59,419 bases of DNA from a virus. The position numbers and the translations under genes were made by a program. This document shows positions 32,266 to 40,600 of the stretch, one piece after another; the stretch's first letter is position 1, and every line of letters begins with the position of its first letter. A model generated the notes under the pieces. It was not told the DNA's origin. It saw only the letters and a program-made list of their open reading frames with translations, and did not search any database. Location of the stretch: positions 1 to 59,419 of IMG/VR virus record IMGVR_UViG_3300042691_005578. The stretch is one strand, 5' to 3'.

Positions 32266-32908
32266 TTTTTTGAATAATCATCGGTATTGGGGCGAAGGAT
32301 TAGATAAAATCAATCACGAACTACCATGGAAACATGAAGACTTTCGTAAGTCTCTAAATCCGAATACTATGGATGCTGCTATTTGGTTAGTAGAAGAACT
32401 ACTGAAAGTAGAAGATATCCCAGAAGAATTGAATATTACAATTTTGAATTCATGGTTAGGATTTCCTCTGCTACCGTTACTCTGCGAAAATTTAAATGTC
32501 AAGAAGATTAATTTGATTGATATTGATAAAGATGCGTTGGAACTATCAAAAGTATTCAATCGGTTTTATAGCGATAGTGGTATAGAGTTAGACCACATCA
32601 ACTGGGATGTTCCTTTCGCATATCATGATATAAATGCATTAGAAACTGATATAGTAATTTCTATTGGGTGCGAGGCGATGTATCCGTTAAAGAAAATGAC
32701 GACCGCAAACAAGGATTGTATCTTTGCTTGTCAGTCGTCAAATGTTTTTAGAGAGATGTATGGTATCAATTGTGTTCCAACAATTGAAGAGCACATTGAA
32801 AATGTTGGAGTTACTGATGTTTCGTATGAAGGATCAATTAAACAATCATACTATAGTTGGGACGGTAAGGTCGAGTTCGATCGTTTTATGGTAATAGGAA
32901 GGAAGTAA
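32252..32908 (+). CDS. class I methyltransferase-like protein
   Basis: A 218-residue protein with a weak Rossmann pattern: ITILNSWLGFPLLPLLC (62-78) in the place of motif I, INLIDIDKDALELSK (87-101) as the acidic adenosine-binding loop, and DIVISIGCEAMYPL as a later strand. Motif I lacks the usual GxGxG, so SAM binding is not certain. Position directly after four glycosyltransferases suggests it methylates a sugar or the same acceptor. I chose ATG 32252 (14-base overlap); ATG 32228 would add eight residues. Confidence 0.5.
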   Translation: MLNYNFLNNHRYWGEGLDKINHELPWKHEDFRKSLNPNTMDAAIWLVEELLKVEDIPEELNITILNSWLGFPLLPLLCENLNVKKINLIDIDKDALELSKVFNRFYSDSGIELDHINWDVPFAYHDINALETDIVISIGCEAMYPLKKMTTANKDCIFACQSSNVFREMYGINCVPTIEEHIENVGVTDVSYEGSIKQSYYSWDGKVEFDRFMVIGRK

Positions 32909-32909
32909 T

Positions 32910-33647
32910 ATGGGAAGAGCGAGAGTTGTTGCACCTCCACCTGAGGATTATACACCAGAACCTTTAGTATCACTTCCGCTGGCGCCCGTTGAGGTAGTTG
33001 CGGAAGAGTGGATTGATGGAAACTTCCAAGAAGAAATTATTGAAGTTGTGAACGATGAGCCTTCTCAAGAAGAACTTGATAGAGAAAAAATCGCACAAGA
33101 AAAGCACGAAGAATTGCAGAGACAAAAACTTTTCGCCGAAGAGGAATCGAAAGTTGCCGCAGAAATAGTTGCTAAAGCAAAAGAGATTTTAGAAAATCCT
33201 CCTGTGAAAATTGAGACTGTAGTCGAAACAGTTATAGAAACCGTTCACGTTATAGACCCAAAATTGGTAGAAGAATTACAAGTTCTTACGGCAGCAAATG
33301 AAAAACTTACCAGAGAAAATGAAGCAGCGGCAAGAGTAAAAGAAGAACAAATTTTAAAGGCGCGACAACAGGCAACTGATCAACGCAGCAATCAACACAT
33401 GATTCAATTAAACATGACGCCAAAAATTCCATCGTTAATTAGTAAAATCAAAACATTATTTCGAAATCGCCGAATTAAGTCTGCTACTAATGTTGGAATT
33501 AAAAACTATGAAACTGCAATCCTCGAGAGAGCAAGAATTGCAGTTCCCAAGTTATTGGATGATATTGAAAACATGCACGAGCAGTTGACCATACTAGAAG
33601 ACCTGCTCACAAAATATAGTGAAGTTAAAAGCAATCAAGAAAGGTGA
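32910..33647 (+). CDS. acidic coiled-coil protein closing the plus-strand island
   Basis: A 245-residue protein of unknown family. The first 45 residues are Pro/Val-rich. A long charged helix follows (about 50-165, for example EELDREKIAQEKHEELQRQK), interrupted by VETVVETVIETVHVID-like beta/hydrophobic repeats. A basic segment (ISKIKTLFRNRRIKSATN) precedes a last helix with heptads (MHEQLTILEDLLTKYSEV). There is no membrane segment. A strong AAGGAAG precedes the ATG. It ends convergently with the oxygenase-like gene, overlapping it by 13 bases. It may be structural or organise the modification enzymes. Confidence 0.7.
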   Translation: MGRARVVAPPPEDYTPEPLVSLPLAPVEVVAEEWIDGNFQEEIIEVVNDEPSQEELDREKIAQEKHEELQRQKLFAEEESKVAAEIVAKAKEILENPPVKIETVVETVIETVHVIDPKLVEELQVLTAANEKLTRENEAAARVKEEQILKARQQATDQRSNQHMIQLNMTPKIPSLISKIKTLFRNRRIKSATNVGIKNYETAILERARIAVPKLLDDIENMHEQLTILEDLLTKYSEVKSNQER

Positions 33648-34285
33648 GAGGTATTCTCCCCTGTAATATCTTCAACCATTGATTTCCAGAGGTCCTCATG
33701 AGGAATGACATAACCGAGAGTGAGTCGCTTGCTGCGACTCCCAGCACAATGATAGAAGACTTTATCAGGCTCACTCCGCCTACCGAAGTAACCGACCTTG
33801 ACAGACCAGCCCTTGGGGTCCCAAAGAGTGACCATTTCTTTTGTTATTGGATCTAGATATCTAAAGAAACCACCATTCTCTTCTGTATTATAAGAAAGAA
33901 GAATGTTGTAGCCGCTTGCATTCCAGTTAGTGTGCCATCCCATAAATCCATTCTCGGGATAGTAAACATGTACCGCATTGTTTTTAGCGCCAAGAAAAGA
34001 AATTAATTCACGATTGAGTTTCTGTTGCTTCTCGCGGTGAGTGGTCGGGACAGAATCTACCAGTCCGATATCACAACAGAAAGCAGTTTCTGGATACCCC
34101 TCATGTTCACCGTCTTTCCCCACCAGCTCATTCATATACTTTTCAGAGGTGCCAGTATCAATATCAAAGCCTCGGCGTCTATCTGGCTCTCTCAATTTGT
34201 CGTGGTCTGTTTGTGAAAAGAACCACTCCGCATAAGGAGTAAGAATTTCCAGTAGTTCTGGATTTATATTTTTAGAAACCTTCAT
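33635..34285 (-). CDS. 2OG-Fe(II) oxygenase-like protein with HxN in place of HxD
   Basis: A 216-residue protein with a prolyl-hydroxylase-like core: VHVYYPENGFMGWHTNWNASGYNILLSYN (about 105-133), GGFFRYLDP, then VFYHCAGSRSKRLTLGYVIP. His118 and distal His179 would bind iron and Arg187 2-oxoglutarate. The usual acidic ligand is asparagine (Asn120) here, which is unusual. The enzyme may be active with a changed site, be a halogenase-like variant, or be inactive. It overlaps the next glycosyltransferase at its start (ATAATG), with GGACAAATA upstream. Confidence 0.6.
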   Translation of the reverse strand: MKVSKNINPELLEILTPYAEWFFSQTDHDKLREPDRRRGFDIDTGTSEKYMNELVGKDGEHEGYPETAFCCDIGLVDSVPTTHREKQQKLNRELISFLGAKNNAVHVYYPENGFMGWHTNWNASGYNILLSYNTEENGGFFRYLDPITKEMVTLWDPKGWSVKVGYFGRRSEPDKVFYHCAGSRSKRLTLGYVIPHEDLWKSMVEDITGENTSHLS

Positions 34286-34983
34286 TATTTGTCCAATACG
34301 GATGGCGGTAACGTATAGTGATAGATGACAATCTCTTGTCCTTGCAATTCTTCTTGTTTATAACCAATGACAAAATTCCACTTTGCATCTGGATCAGGAA
34401 ATCTTCCTGTCTTTACACCCATATCCCCATAAGTCAATAAGCGCCACATTGTAAATGTGTCCCACTGTAGTGCTTCTTTTGGATAGTGCTGTCTGTCGTA
34501 GCCGGGTTCATTCTGCTTACAATATTCGCCCCACCAAGCACTCATCAATTTGAGTGTTTGTTCATTATTACGATAGACAAATAGACCGCAATGCTCCGTC
34601 ATTTCCTCTGTTTCGGAAAGTTTAGTTAGTGCAGCGTTATACGGACGATTAGCAGTAAAGATTACATCCACATCATCTGGTATCTGTTCAAAGATTTTTC
34701 GAATATCGTCGTGTTGAACTTCTGTATCACAGTCCATATAAACTGTCAAGTCATACGGAGTTTTATCTAGCGCCCAGAGTTTGGCTCTCTTATGATATGG
34801 AACACCATCGGTAATAATGTTCTCAAAGATTTCTTCATCGCCTGGTTCTATCCATTCTGGATGAGTAAACAATGTAATTTTTGCATCTGGCCAATAGTCT
34901 AGAAGTGATAGTGCAGAGTTTTTCGCGGCTCTATAGTAACCTCTACGAAGAGATGCTACATAAACAAATCCGTTATTCTGCAT
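34285..34983 (-). CDS. glycosyltransferase-like protein (minus strand)
   Basis: A 232-residue GT-A-like protein: GFVYVASLRRGYYRAAKNSALSL at the start, YDLTVYMDCDTEVQ (77-90) with DxD at 84-86, CGLFVYRNN and a distal WDTFTMWRLL. It differs clearly from the plus-strand array (no KWGTKY start), so it is a separate family member. It lies between the oxygenase-like gene and a coiled-coil protein. Acceptor unknown; with the opposite-strand array it makes five potential sugar transferases in 6 kb. Confidence 0.7.
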   Translation of the reverse strand: MQNNGFVYVASLRRGYYRAAKNSALSLLDYWPDAKITLFTHPEWIEPGDEEIFENIITDGVPYHKRAKLWALDKTPYDLTVYMDCDTEVQHDDIRKIFEQIPDDVDVIFTANRPYNAALTKLSETEEMTEHCGLFVYRNNEQTLKLMSAWWGEYCKQNEPGYDRQHYPKEALQWDTFTMWRLLTYGDMGVKTGRFPDPDAKWNFVIGYKQEELQGQEIVIYHYTLPPSVLDK

Positions 34984-35440
34984 TCTTTTCTTCTTCCATG
35001 ATCAGCATGGTAGCATAGGCCATAACTTCAAGCGCAGACTTCGATCTACGAATCTTAGTTTTTAAGGCTTTGTTCGTGGAATTTTTTATAATAGCTACTT
35101 CAAAGGCTTCCAACTTGGCTTCGAAAAGAGTCTCGTCTTTACGGCGTTGCTGGTCTACTTTTGAACGTTCCATGCGCTGGCGAACTTCTTCTGCACGGCG
35201 CTCTTCGCGAAGACGAGTGTTCTCATCGATATCTTCTTCGGTGAACTTTTCCATGATAGCAATATAGTCTGGATTGCCACCCTCGCCTGATACCGATGCT
35301 GGCAGTCTCTTACCATCTGGATAGATGATAATTACCATTACTTGCTTTAGTTCTTTATTTAACCAAAAAGGTTCTTCGTAATCTTTAGTTTCGGCAATAA
35401 TGGCCGAATCCAATACGATGGCTTCTTCATCCACAATCAT
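34973..35440 (-). CDS. hypothetical charged helical protein
   Basis: A 155-residue protein: an N-terminal beta-like part (VMVIIIYPDGKRLPASVS), then a strongly charged helix (ENTRLREERRAEEVRQRMER, then KVDQQRRKDETLFEAKLEAF) and a basic second helix. It follows the RTYS-repeat protein gene by 45 bases. GGAGAG precedes the ATG. A fibre chaperone or assembly factor is possible from its place beside a fibre-type gene; I do not recognise the family. Confidence 0.7.
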   Translation of the reverse strand: MIVDEEAIVLDSAIIAETKDYEEPFWLNKELKQVMVIIIYPDGKRLPASVSGEGGNPDYIAIMEKFTEEDIDENTRLREERRAEEVRQRMERSKVDQQRRKDETLFEAKLEAFEVAIIKNSTNKALKTKIRRSKSALEVMAYATMLIMEEEKNAE

Positions 35441-35484
35441 TCAACTCTCCATAAAAAGAAATAATATAAAGTATATAGTATAGT

Positions 35485-36918
35485 TTAAGCGGTGCGAACC
35501 CAGAGAGATACTGTTGATACTGTATCTTTAGTTGCTTGAATTGTATCGCCCGCATATGTGCCAGAATATGTTCCAGAATAGGTTCTAGAACCGGAATAGT
35601 TTCCTGAGTAAGTTCTCGAACCTGCAAATGAGTTTGCGTATGAACCGGAATAAGTTCTGGAACCAGAATAGTTGGCGGAGTATGTTCTAGAACCGGCAAA
35701 TGAACCGGCAAAATTTGTTGGCACCGATACATATCCTGCGTTCGAATATGTTCTAGTACCTGCAAATGTCCCGGTAAAATTGGTTGAAGCCGATACATAG
35801 CTTGTTGAGTATGTGCGCGAACCCGCAAAGGTGCCACCAACAAAACCACCGAAATATCGAATATAGTTGGCAGAATATGTTCTTGAACCTGCAAAGGGTC
35901 TAGTCCCCGCGAAGTTGGTCGCATAAGATCCAGAATATGTTCTAGAACCGGCAAACGTTCTAGTACCAGAGAAGTTAGTCACATAAGATGTAGAATATGT
36001 TCTAGACCCGCCATATGCTACGTTAGAATATGTTCTGGTACCCGCAAAAGTATTTGCATATCCCGCTGGTGTATAAGTTCTAGTCCCAGCATATGCTACG
36101 TTAGAATATGTTCTGGTACCACCATAAGAGCCTGTATAGTTTACGGATGCGACTTGTTCACGAGTATCAGAAGCTGAACCCATGCTAACCCAGGTGCCAG
36201 GAGATGGCGATGATGCTTGGATCTTATATGTACCAATACTGGTGCTGATAATGCGATTTCTGAAATAAGGAATCATTTCCTGAATTTCAGTATCGGTCAT
36301 TTGCTTTACGTTATTGCCACTATATGTTTTCAGTGGACGAAAATCGGCATTCGGTGATGTTGTAGCCGCAGTCTTCTGCCAAATATAATAAGTTGTGTTA
36401 CCACCATTTGCAACATCGGTGATGGTGTAACGCGAGGTCCATGTACCGCCACTTGGCGCCGAGCCAGCAAGACGATACTGTCCCGCAGTATACTCTGATT
36501 CAGTAACCATTGCTGTGACCGCTTGGTCAATAATATCATTACGGATCTGAGCATCTGTCATTTGCTGAATTGCAGTGTCATATTGCAAAGGACGGTTTGT
36601 GATTGTACCAGTATCATTAGCAGTAATTTGCTTTGCATAATACGTTACGGTGGCTATAGCACCAGTAGCTGGGTGAGTACCAGTCGCTTCTGTTCTGTCC
36701 GTGTCAGCAAAAGTGCCGATTGCGGTACCAGAAAGTGCGTTTGCTGTATCAATATTAAGGTCAGCCGTATTAGAACCATTACTTGCCGCGCCAGCAAATC
36801 CTACTGTGATCTTATTTGCAATATAATTTTTGACTTCCGTATTTGACATGGTTTGCAAACCCTGAAAGTTTGCGGAAGTAATTGGTGTAGCAGATGCTTT
36901 GAGCTTTAAAGGATTCAT
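35485..36918 (-). CDS. RTYS-repeat virion or fibre protein
   Basis: A 477-residue protein in two parts. Residues about 20-260 contain three related modules, each opening like TMSNTEVKNYIANKI (23-37), QMTDAQIRNDIIDQAV (119-134) or QMTDTEIQEMIPYFRNRI (206-223); the last two continue with a GTW-containing strand. Residues 261-457 are a low-complexity domain with 14 copies of G[ST]R[TP][YF], spaced by Tyr/Ser/Asn/Phe-rich linkers (YSGSRTYSGSYANSFAGSRTYSG is a representative pattern, in 20-residue-type units). It has no charged residues other than regularly spaced Arg. It lies among fibre genes, so a flexible adhesive or fibre shaft is likely. AAGGC stands before the ATG. Confidence 0.8.
   Translation of the reverse strand: MNPLKLKASATPITSANFQGLQTMSNTEVKNYIANKITVGFAGAASNGSNTADLNIDTANALSGTAIGTFADTDRTEATGTHPATGAIATVTYYAKQITANDTGTITNRPLQYDTAIQQMTDAQIRNDIIDQAVTAMVTESEYTAGQYRLAGSAPSGGTWTSRYTITDVANGGNTTYYIWQKTAATTSPNADFRPLKTYSGNNVKQMTDTEIQEMIPYFRNRIISTSIGTYKIQASSPSPGTWVSMGSASDTREQVASVNYTGSYGGTRTYSNVAYAGTRTYTPAGYANTFAGTRTYSNVAYGGSRTYSTSYVTNFSGTRTFAGSRTYSGSYATNFAGTRPFAGSRTYSANYIRYFGGFVGGTFAGSRTYSTSYVSASTNFTGTFAGTRTYSNAGYVSVPTNFAGSFAGSRTYSANYSGSRTYSGSYANSFAGSRTYSGNYSGSRTYSGTYSGTYAGDTIQATKDTVSTVSLWVRTA
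35548..36138 (-). repeat. G[ST]RTYS coding repeat domain
   Basis: About 590 bases encode 14 copies of G[ST]R[TP][YF] separated by 6-18 residues. On the plus strand it appears as repeated gttctagaacc- or gttctggaacc-like blocks within gaatatgttct. Confidence 0.85.
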
Positions 36919-36929
36919 TTTCTATAGCC

Positions 36930-37412
36930 TTAATTTAGTCTAGTGCCGGTTGAATCAAATACCAACAGAGGGGTCAGTGAATACCAATCTGTAGCATCCT
37001 TAGCAACAAAAGTAGCAGATGATCCAGCAGCCACCGTTACAGCAACGTTAACCGTTCCGCCGTTAATCTTGTCTGATACGTTTGGATAAACTAGAAGATT
37101 TGTTGCAGTAGTATTAACAACTGTATAGGTCAACGAGGCTGCGGCTGTTGGGAGTTTAACACCTGCTCCAGAACCCACCGTAGTGACAATATTATAAACA
37201 TCCGAGAGTTCTGTTGCACCAGACTGATTTGTGCCTGCTGCGGAAACAGTAGCAGAGATGGAAGGCTTTAGATCGCCCGTTAGAGTAAGATTACCAAACG
37301 TAGGATTGTCACCCGATTGATACTTGTCAGTATTAAGATTGTTGAAGTTATTATCGACTTCGGTATTTGTAAGTGGCGATCCCTTTTCGGATCTAAGTGT
37401 AATTGTGGCCAT
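36930..37412 (-). CDS. fibre-type protein with GSPLTNTEVDNNF N-terminus
   Basis: A 160-residue protein. The N-terminal ITLRSEKGSPLTNTEVDNNF and NLNTDKYQ are the recurrent anchor sequence of marine-phage fibre/collar proteins. NPTFGNLTLTGDLKPSI follows, then a beta-rich domain whose LPTAAASLTYTVVNTTATNLLVYP pattern is typical of small trimeric tail proteins. AAGGT precedes the ATG. It probably attaches to the baseplate or fibre base and is co-transcribed with its neighbours. Confidence 0.75.
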   Translation of the reverse strand: MATITLRSEKGSPLTNTEVDNNFNNLNTDKYQSGDNPTFGNLTLTGDLKPSISATVSAAGTNQSGATELSDVYNIVTTVGSGAGVKLPTAAASLTYTVVNTTATNLLVYPNVSDKINGGTVNVAVTVAAGSSATFVAKDATDWYSLTPLLVFDSTGTRLN

Positions 37413-37414
37413 AT

Positions 37415-37648
37415 CTATCTACCTTGGTTCTGTAATATTTGCTGCAACAACAATTTGATATCTAGCATCTCTTGTTTCACACTATTTATATCATTTTCAA
37501 ATTGTCGAAGCTGATTTGTTTGTTCTCGATCTTTGTTTTTTCTAGCTTTGTATGCTGATAATCCAGCAACATCGGTAGAAATAATGGCTTTTGAATGGCC
37601 ATCTCTAACATATTTAGTTGTGTCGTCCAGATGATATCTTTGTCCCAT
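37415..37648 (-). CDS. small coiled-coil protein beside the giant baseplate gene
   Basis: A 77-residue protein: a basic N-terminal half (YHLDDTTKYVRDGHSKAIIS) and a C-terminal coiled coil (NQLRQFENDINSVKQEMLDI, then KLLLQQILQNQ). CAGGT precedes the ATG, and the gene abuts its neighbours with only two bases between. Not recognised; perhaps an oligomerising linker or chaperone for the adjacent structural proteins. Confidence 0.7.
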   Translation of the reverse strand: MGQRYHLDDTTKYVRDGHSKAIISTDVAGLSAYKARKNKDREQTNQLRQFENDINSVKQEMLDIKLLLQQILQNQGR

Positions 37649-37649
37649 A

Positions 37650-40600
37650 TTATACCTGTAGAGCTATTGCACGAAGTTCGCGACATTTTGGAACAACACT
37701 GGTTTGATTTGAAAGAAGAACCACTTTAACTGCGAAAGTTTTGTAGCCCGTGTAAGTTACGCCGTCAGTTGTATATTCCAACACACCATCACCATTCAAT
37801 TCAGTTGATGGAATATCATATGTATACTCAACGAAGCTAGATGAAGTGACAGTCGGCGGAGTAGTTGTTAATTCGATCCAATCTTTTTCTTCAAACGATG
37901 CTGGATCACTTTGATGTAGGAATCTGCCATATACCTTTACGTCTGTTCCATTTGGAACATACTGACTTAGATATACTCTAAGGTCTTCTGCTTCTTGTCC
38001 ATCATCTAGAACAACTTGACGAGAAACATACTTCGATCTTGCCTCACCAATACCAATATCTTCGTCTGTCGCATCATTGTTAACGTCATTTGCGATTACA
38101 ATCATAGAACATTTTCTAAGATCGATAACAGGCGAAACAGTAGACGTTTGTGATGACATACCAAGTTGAATTTTAAACGACTTGTCTCCATCGAGATCAT
38201 TTTGCTCATTTGAATATGAGCGAATAGCAGCATCGATAGTCAACTCTGTGGTTTTATCTGGCACAAAATTCTCATACGATGTCGATGCTCTTGTTTCGGA
38301 ACCAGTATTTGTCGTGGCAGAATATGAAAAAATAAGTTGACATGGAGTATGATCCATATATGCAAGATTCGCACCCAATGCATTCAACACCTTATCTTCA
38401 AGTTCTGCTATTAGAGCATGAGAAGAGCCGTTGCCTACTCGGTCATTGACAGTGAAGTTTCCGCTCTCGACATAAATCTTAGCAACGTTATATAGAGTAT
38501 CGTAAGTATGAGCAAAGCCGGAATTAAGAGTAACACCGATATTTGCATTCGATCCGCCAGTCATAGTCAAAGTTGGATTGCTGGTGTATCCAGCGCCGGG
38601 ATTTGTCACTGCTACATTAGTCACTGCACCACCGGTAACAGTAACTGCAACCGTAGCATTGGTTGTTGCACCACCACCTGAAAGAGTGCGAGAAACAACC
38701 GTTGCAACTGTGTATGTTAGGCCTGTTAGTGTGCCAGCAGTAGTTGCGATTGCGGCACCAGCTTGAGTTGTTAGCGTGAATCCAGTAACAGCGCCAACCG
38801 AACCGGTAACAGCAGAAACCTTATAGACAGTTCCTGTGGCATAACCAGATATTGTAGCAGTACCACCTAGAGTACCAGTGATAGTTACGAGATCACCAAC
38901 AACAAGTTTCGAAGCGCCGCAAGTAAACTGTCCTGCGGTTCCAGAAACAGCAACAGTAGCAACAAGGGCACTACCATAACCAGTGCCTGCGTTGATTATA
39001 TTAAACGAGAATCCATGAATTTTATCGCCTGGAGAAAATTCAGAACTTGAGAAGGAATCAAATTTTGCGTAGTCGATATCGTGAGTATTCAGTGCAACCG
39101 TACCAGTTGTGCCGATTGCAAAGTTTGCTCTCTGTAAACTAAACTTGATATCTTCTGCTTGATATGCTGTCCAAGTTCTGTTGTTCGCTGAGGTAAATAG
39201 AACGCCGATATTAGGTTGTTCTGAAATACGAGTTGTTGTATTAAGTTGGTTTTCACCCAATTCAGACACCCAAATTTCATAGTTAGGGTCATTACCCGCA
39301 GGAAGAAGAACAAAACAATATTCGGTATTGTTTTGCAAGAATACTGGCGACGGGAAAGTAAACTTAGTTGACGTAGCACCATTTTCGGCATCGATGTTTA
39401 CCTGACCAGGAGATAATGTTACTTCACCGAAAGGAATTACTCTATCACCCGGATAACCATTTACCACTTCTCGTAGTTGCATGGTAATAGGATTTGTGGT
39501 AGATTTTTTCTTAAAGTAGGTATCTATAGAAGTCACATAACATCCGAACGGCACATCAGAAACCATAAACGTCTGAGCGATTGGGTCGAGGTTTGGTCTA
39601 CCGCGTCCTGTTGGGCGCGGCTGGTCGTCAAACATTGGTGGGTCTGGCACAACGGGTGGGTCAGGTTGAACAACTGGGGGCGGCTGAACAGGTGGAGCAG
39701 GATCGGGAGCAGTTACCTGAGTAACATTAGTTATCTCAGTGATGTTATTGGTAACGTTGGTCACAGATGTATTATTGATGTTTTGTGTAACCTGAGTGAC
39801 TTCGGTAACATTTGTGGTATTATTGATTGTAGTAAATGTATTATTTACTACTGTTGTTTGAACAACACCAACTGCTCTTTCGCCTAGTCGATTTGTTGTC
39901 GTATTGCTATCGGAAACTGATCTGCTATCCGACAGATTTGAGGTTGCCAGATTAGCAACTCTTGTAGAAATAACAGTATCTTGAACGCTTTGTGATAAAC
40001 CATTCGCAGAGAATGTCATCGAGGCAGCGGTAGTAATAAACTTGAGTCTGTTTTTAGAATCATCGGTAAGTCTGAATAGCTTTTCTCCGACGCGGAAAGT
40101 ACCAGCAGGAATTCTGAATTGACCAAAGCATTCACCTGCCGCATTCGTAATTAGTGGTGCGCCATAACTGCCAGCAAGAGATGAGTTTTGAACCGAATTT
40201 GTTGTACCACTAACAATCCCAGACAGTGGGCGACAATGAGCCTCAACAGTAGCACCGTCAAAGAATGGATATACACGAGTAAGCGGCTTCATTCTCGTTG
40301 CTTTAAACGTCACAATAATAGAACGCATAAACGGAACGATAGAAGTATTTGTTACTCTAGGACCAATTCGTTGAGTTTGTGTTTCCGGCGTTACAGTAAG
40401 TTGAACGCCCTGACGAGTTTGTCTTTGTTCTGTTGTCGTTGTTACGATAGCAATATCTTCTTGGAATAGAGTATCGCCTCGTATGGCAGTGTTACCCGCT
40501 GCCGTTTGTGTGTTTGTAGTAACTCTACCCGTTCCGGTATCTTGCCAATCTTCCCACTGAGTGCCCCATGCATCGGCAAGAGTTTCCCAAGCATCATAGT

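Noticed and set aside
33648-33680. Hairpin-like GGTGAGA/TCTCCCC near the convergent gene ends
   Set aside because: The stem has a mismatch and there is no U-tract on either side.
35427-35954. A minus-strand open frame overlapping the RTYS repeats
   Set aside because: It is a shifted reading of the same repeats rich in His/Leu/Pro; the frame with G[ST]RTY and an N-terminal domain is the real one.
35548-36138. CRISPR-like appearance of regularly spaced gttctagaacc blocks
   Set aside because: Spacing and sequence follow codons for repeated G[ST]RTYS in one open frame; unit lengths vary and there are no conserved direct repeats with unique spacers.
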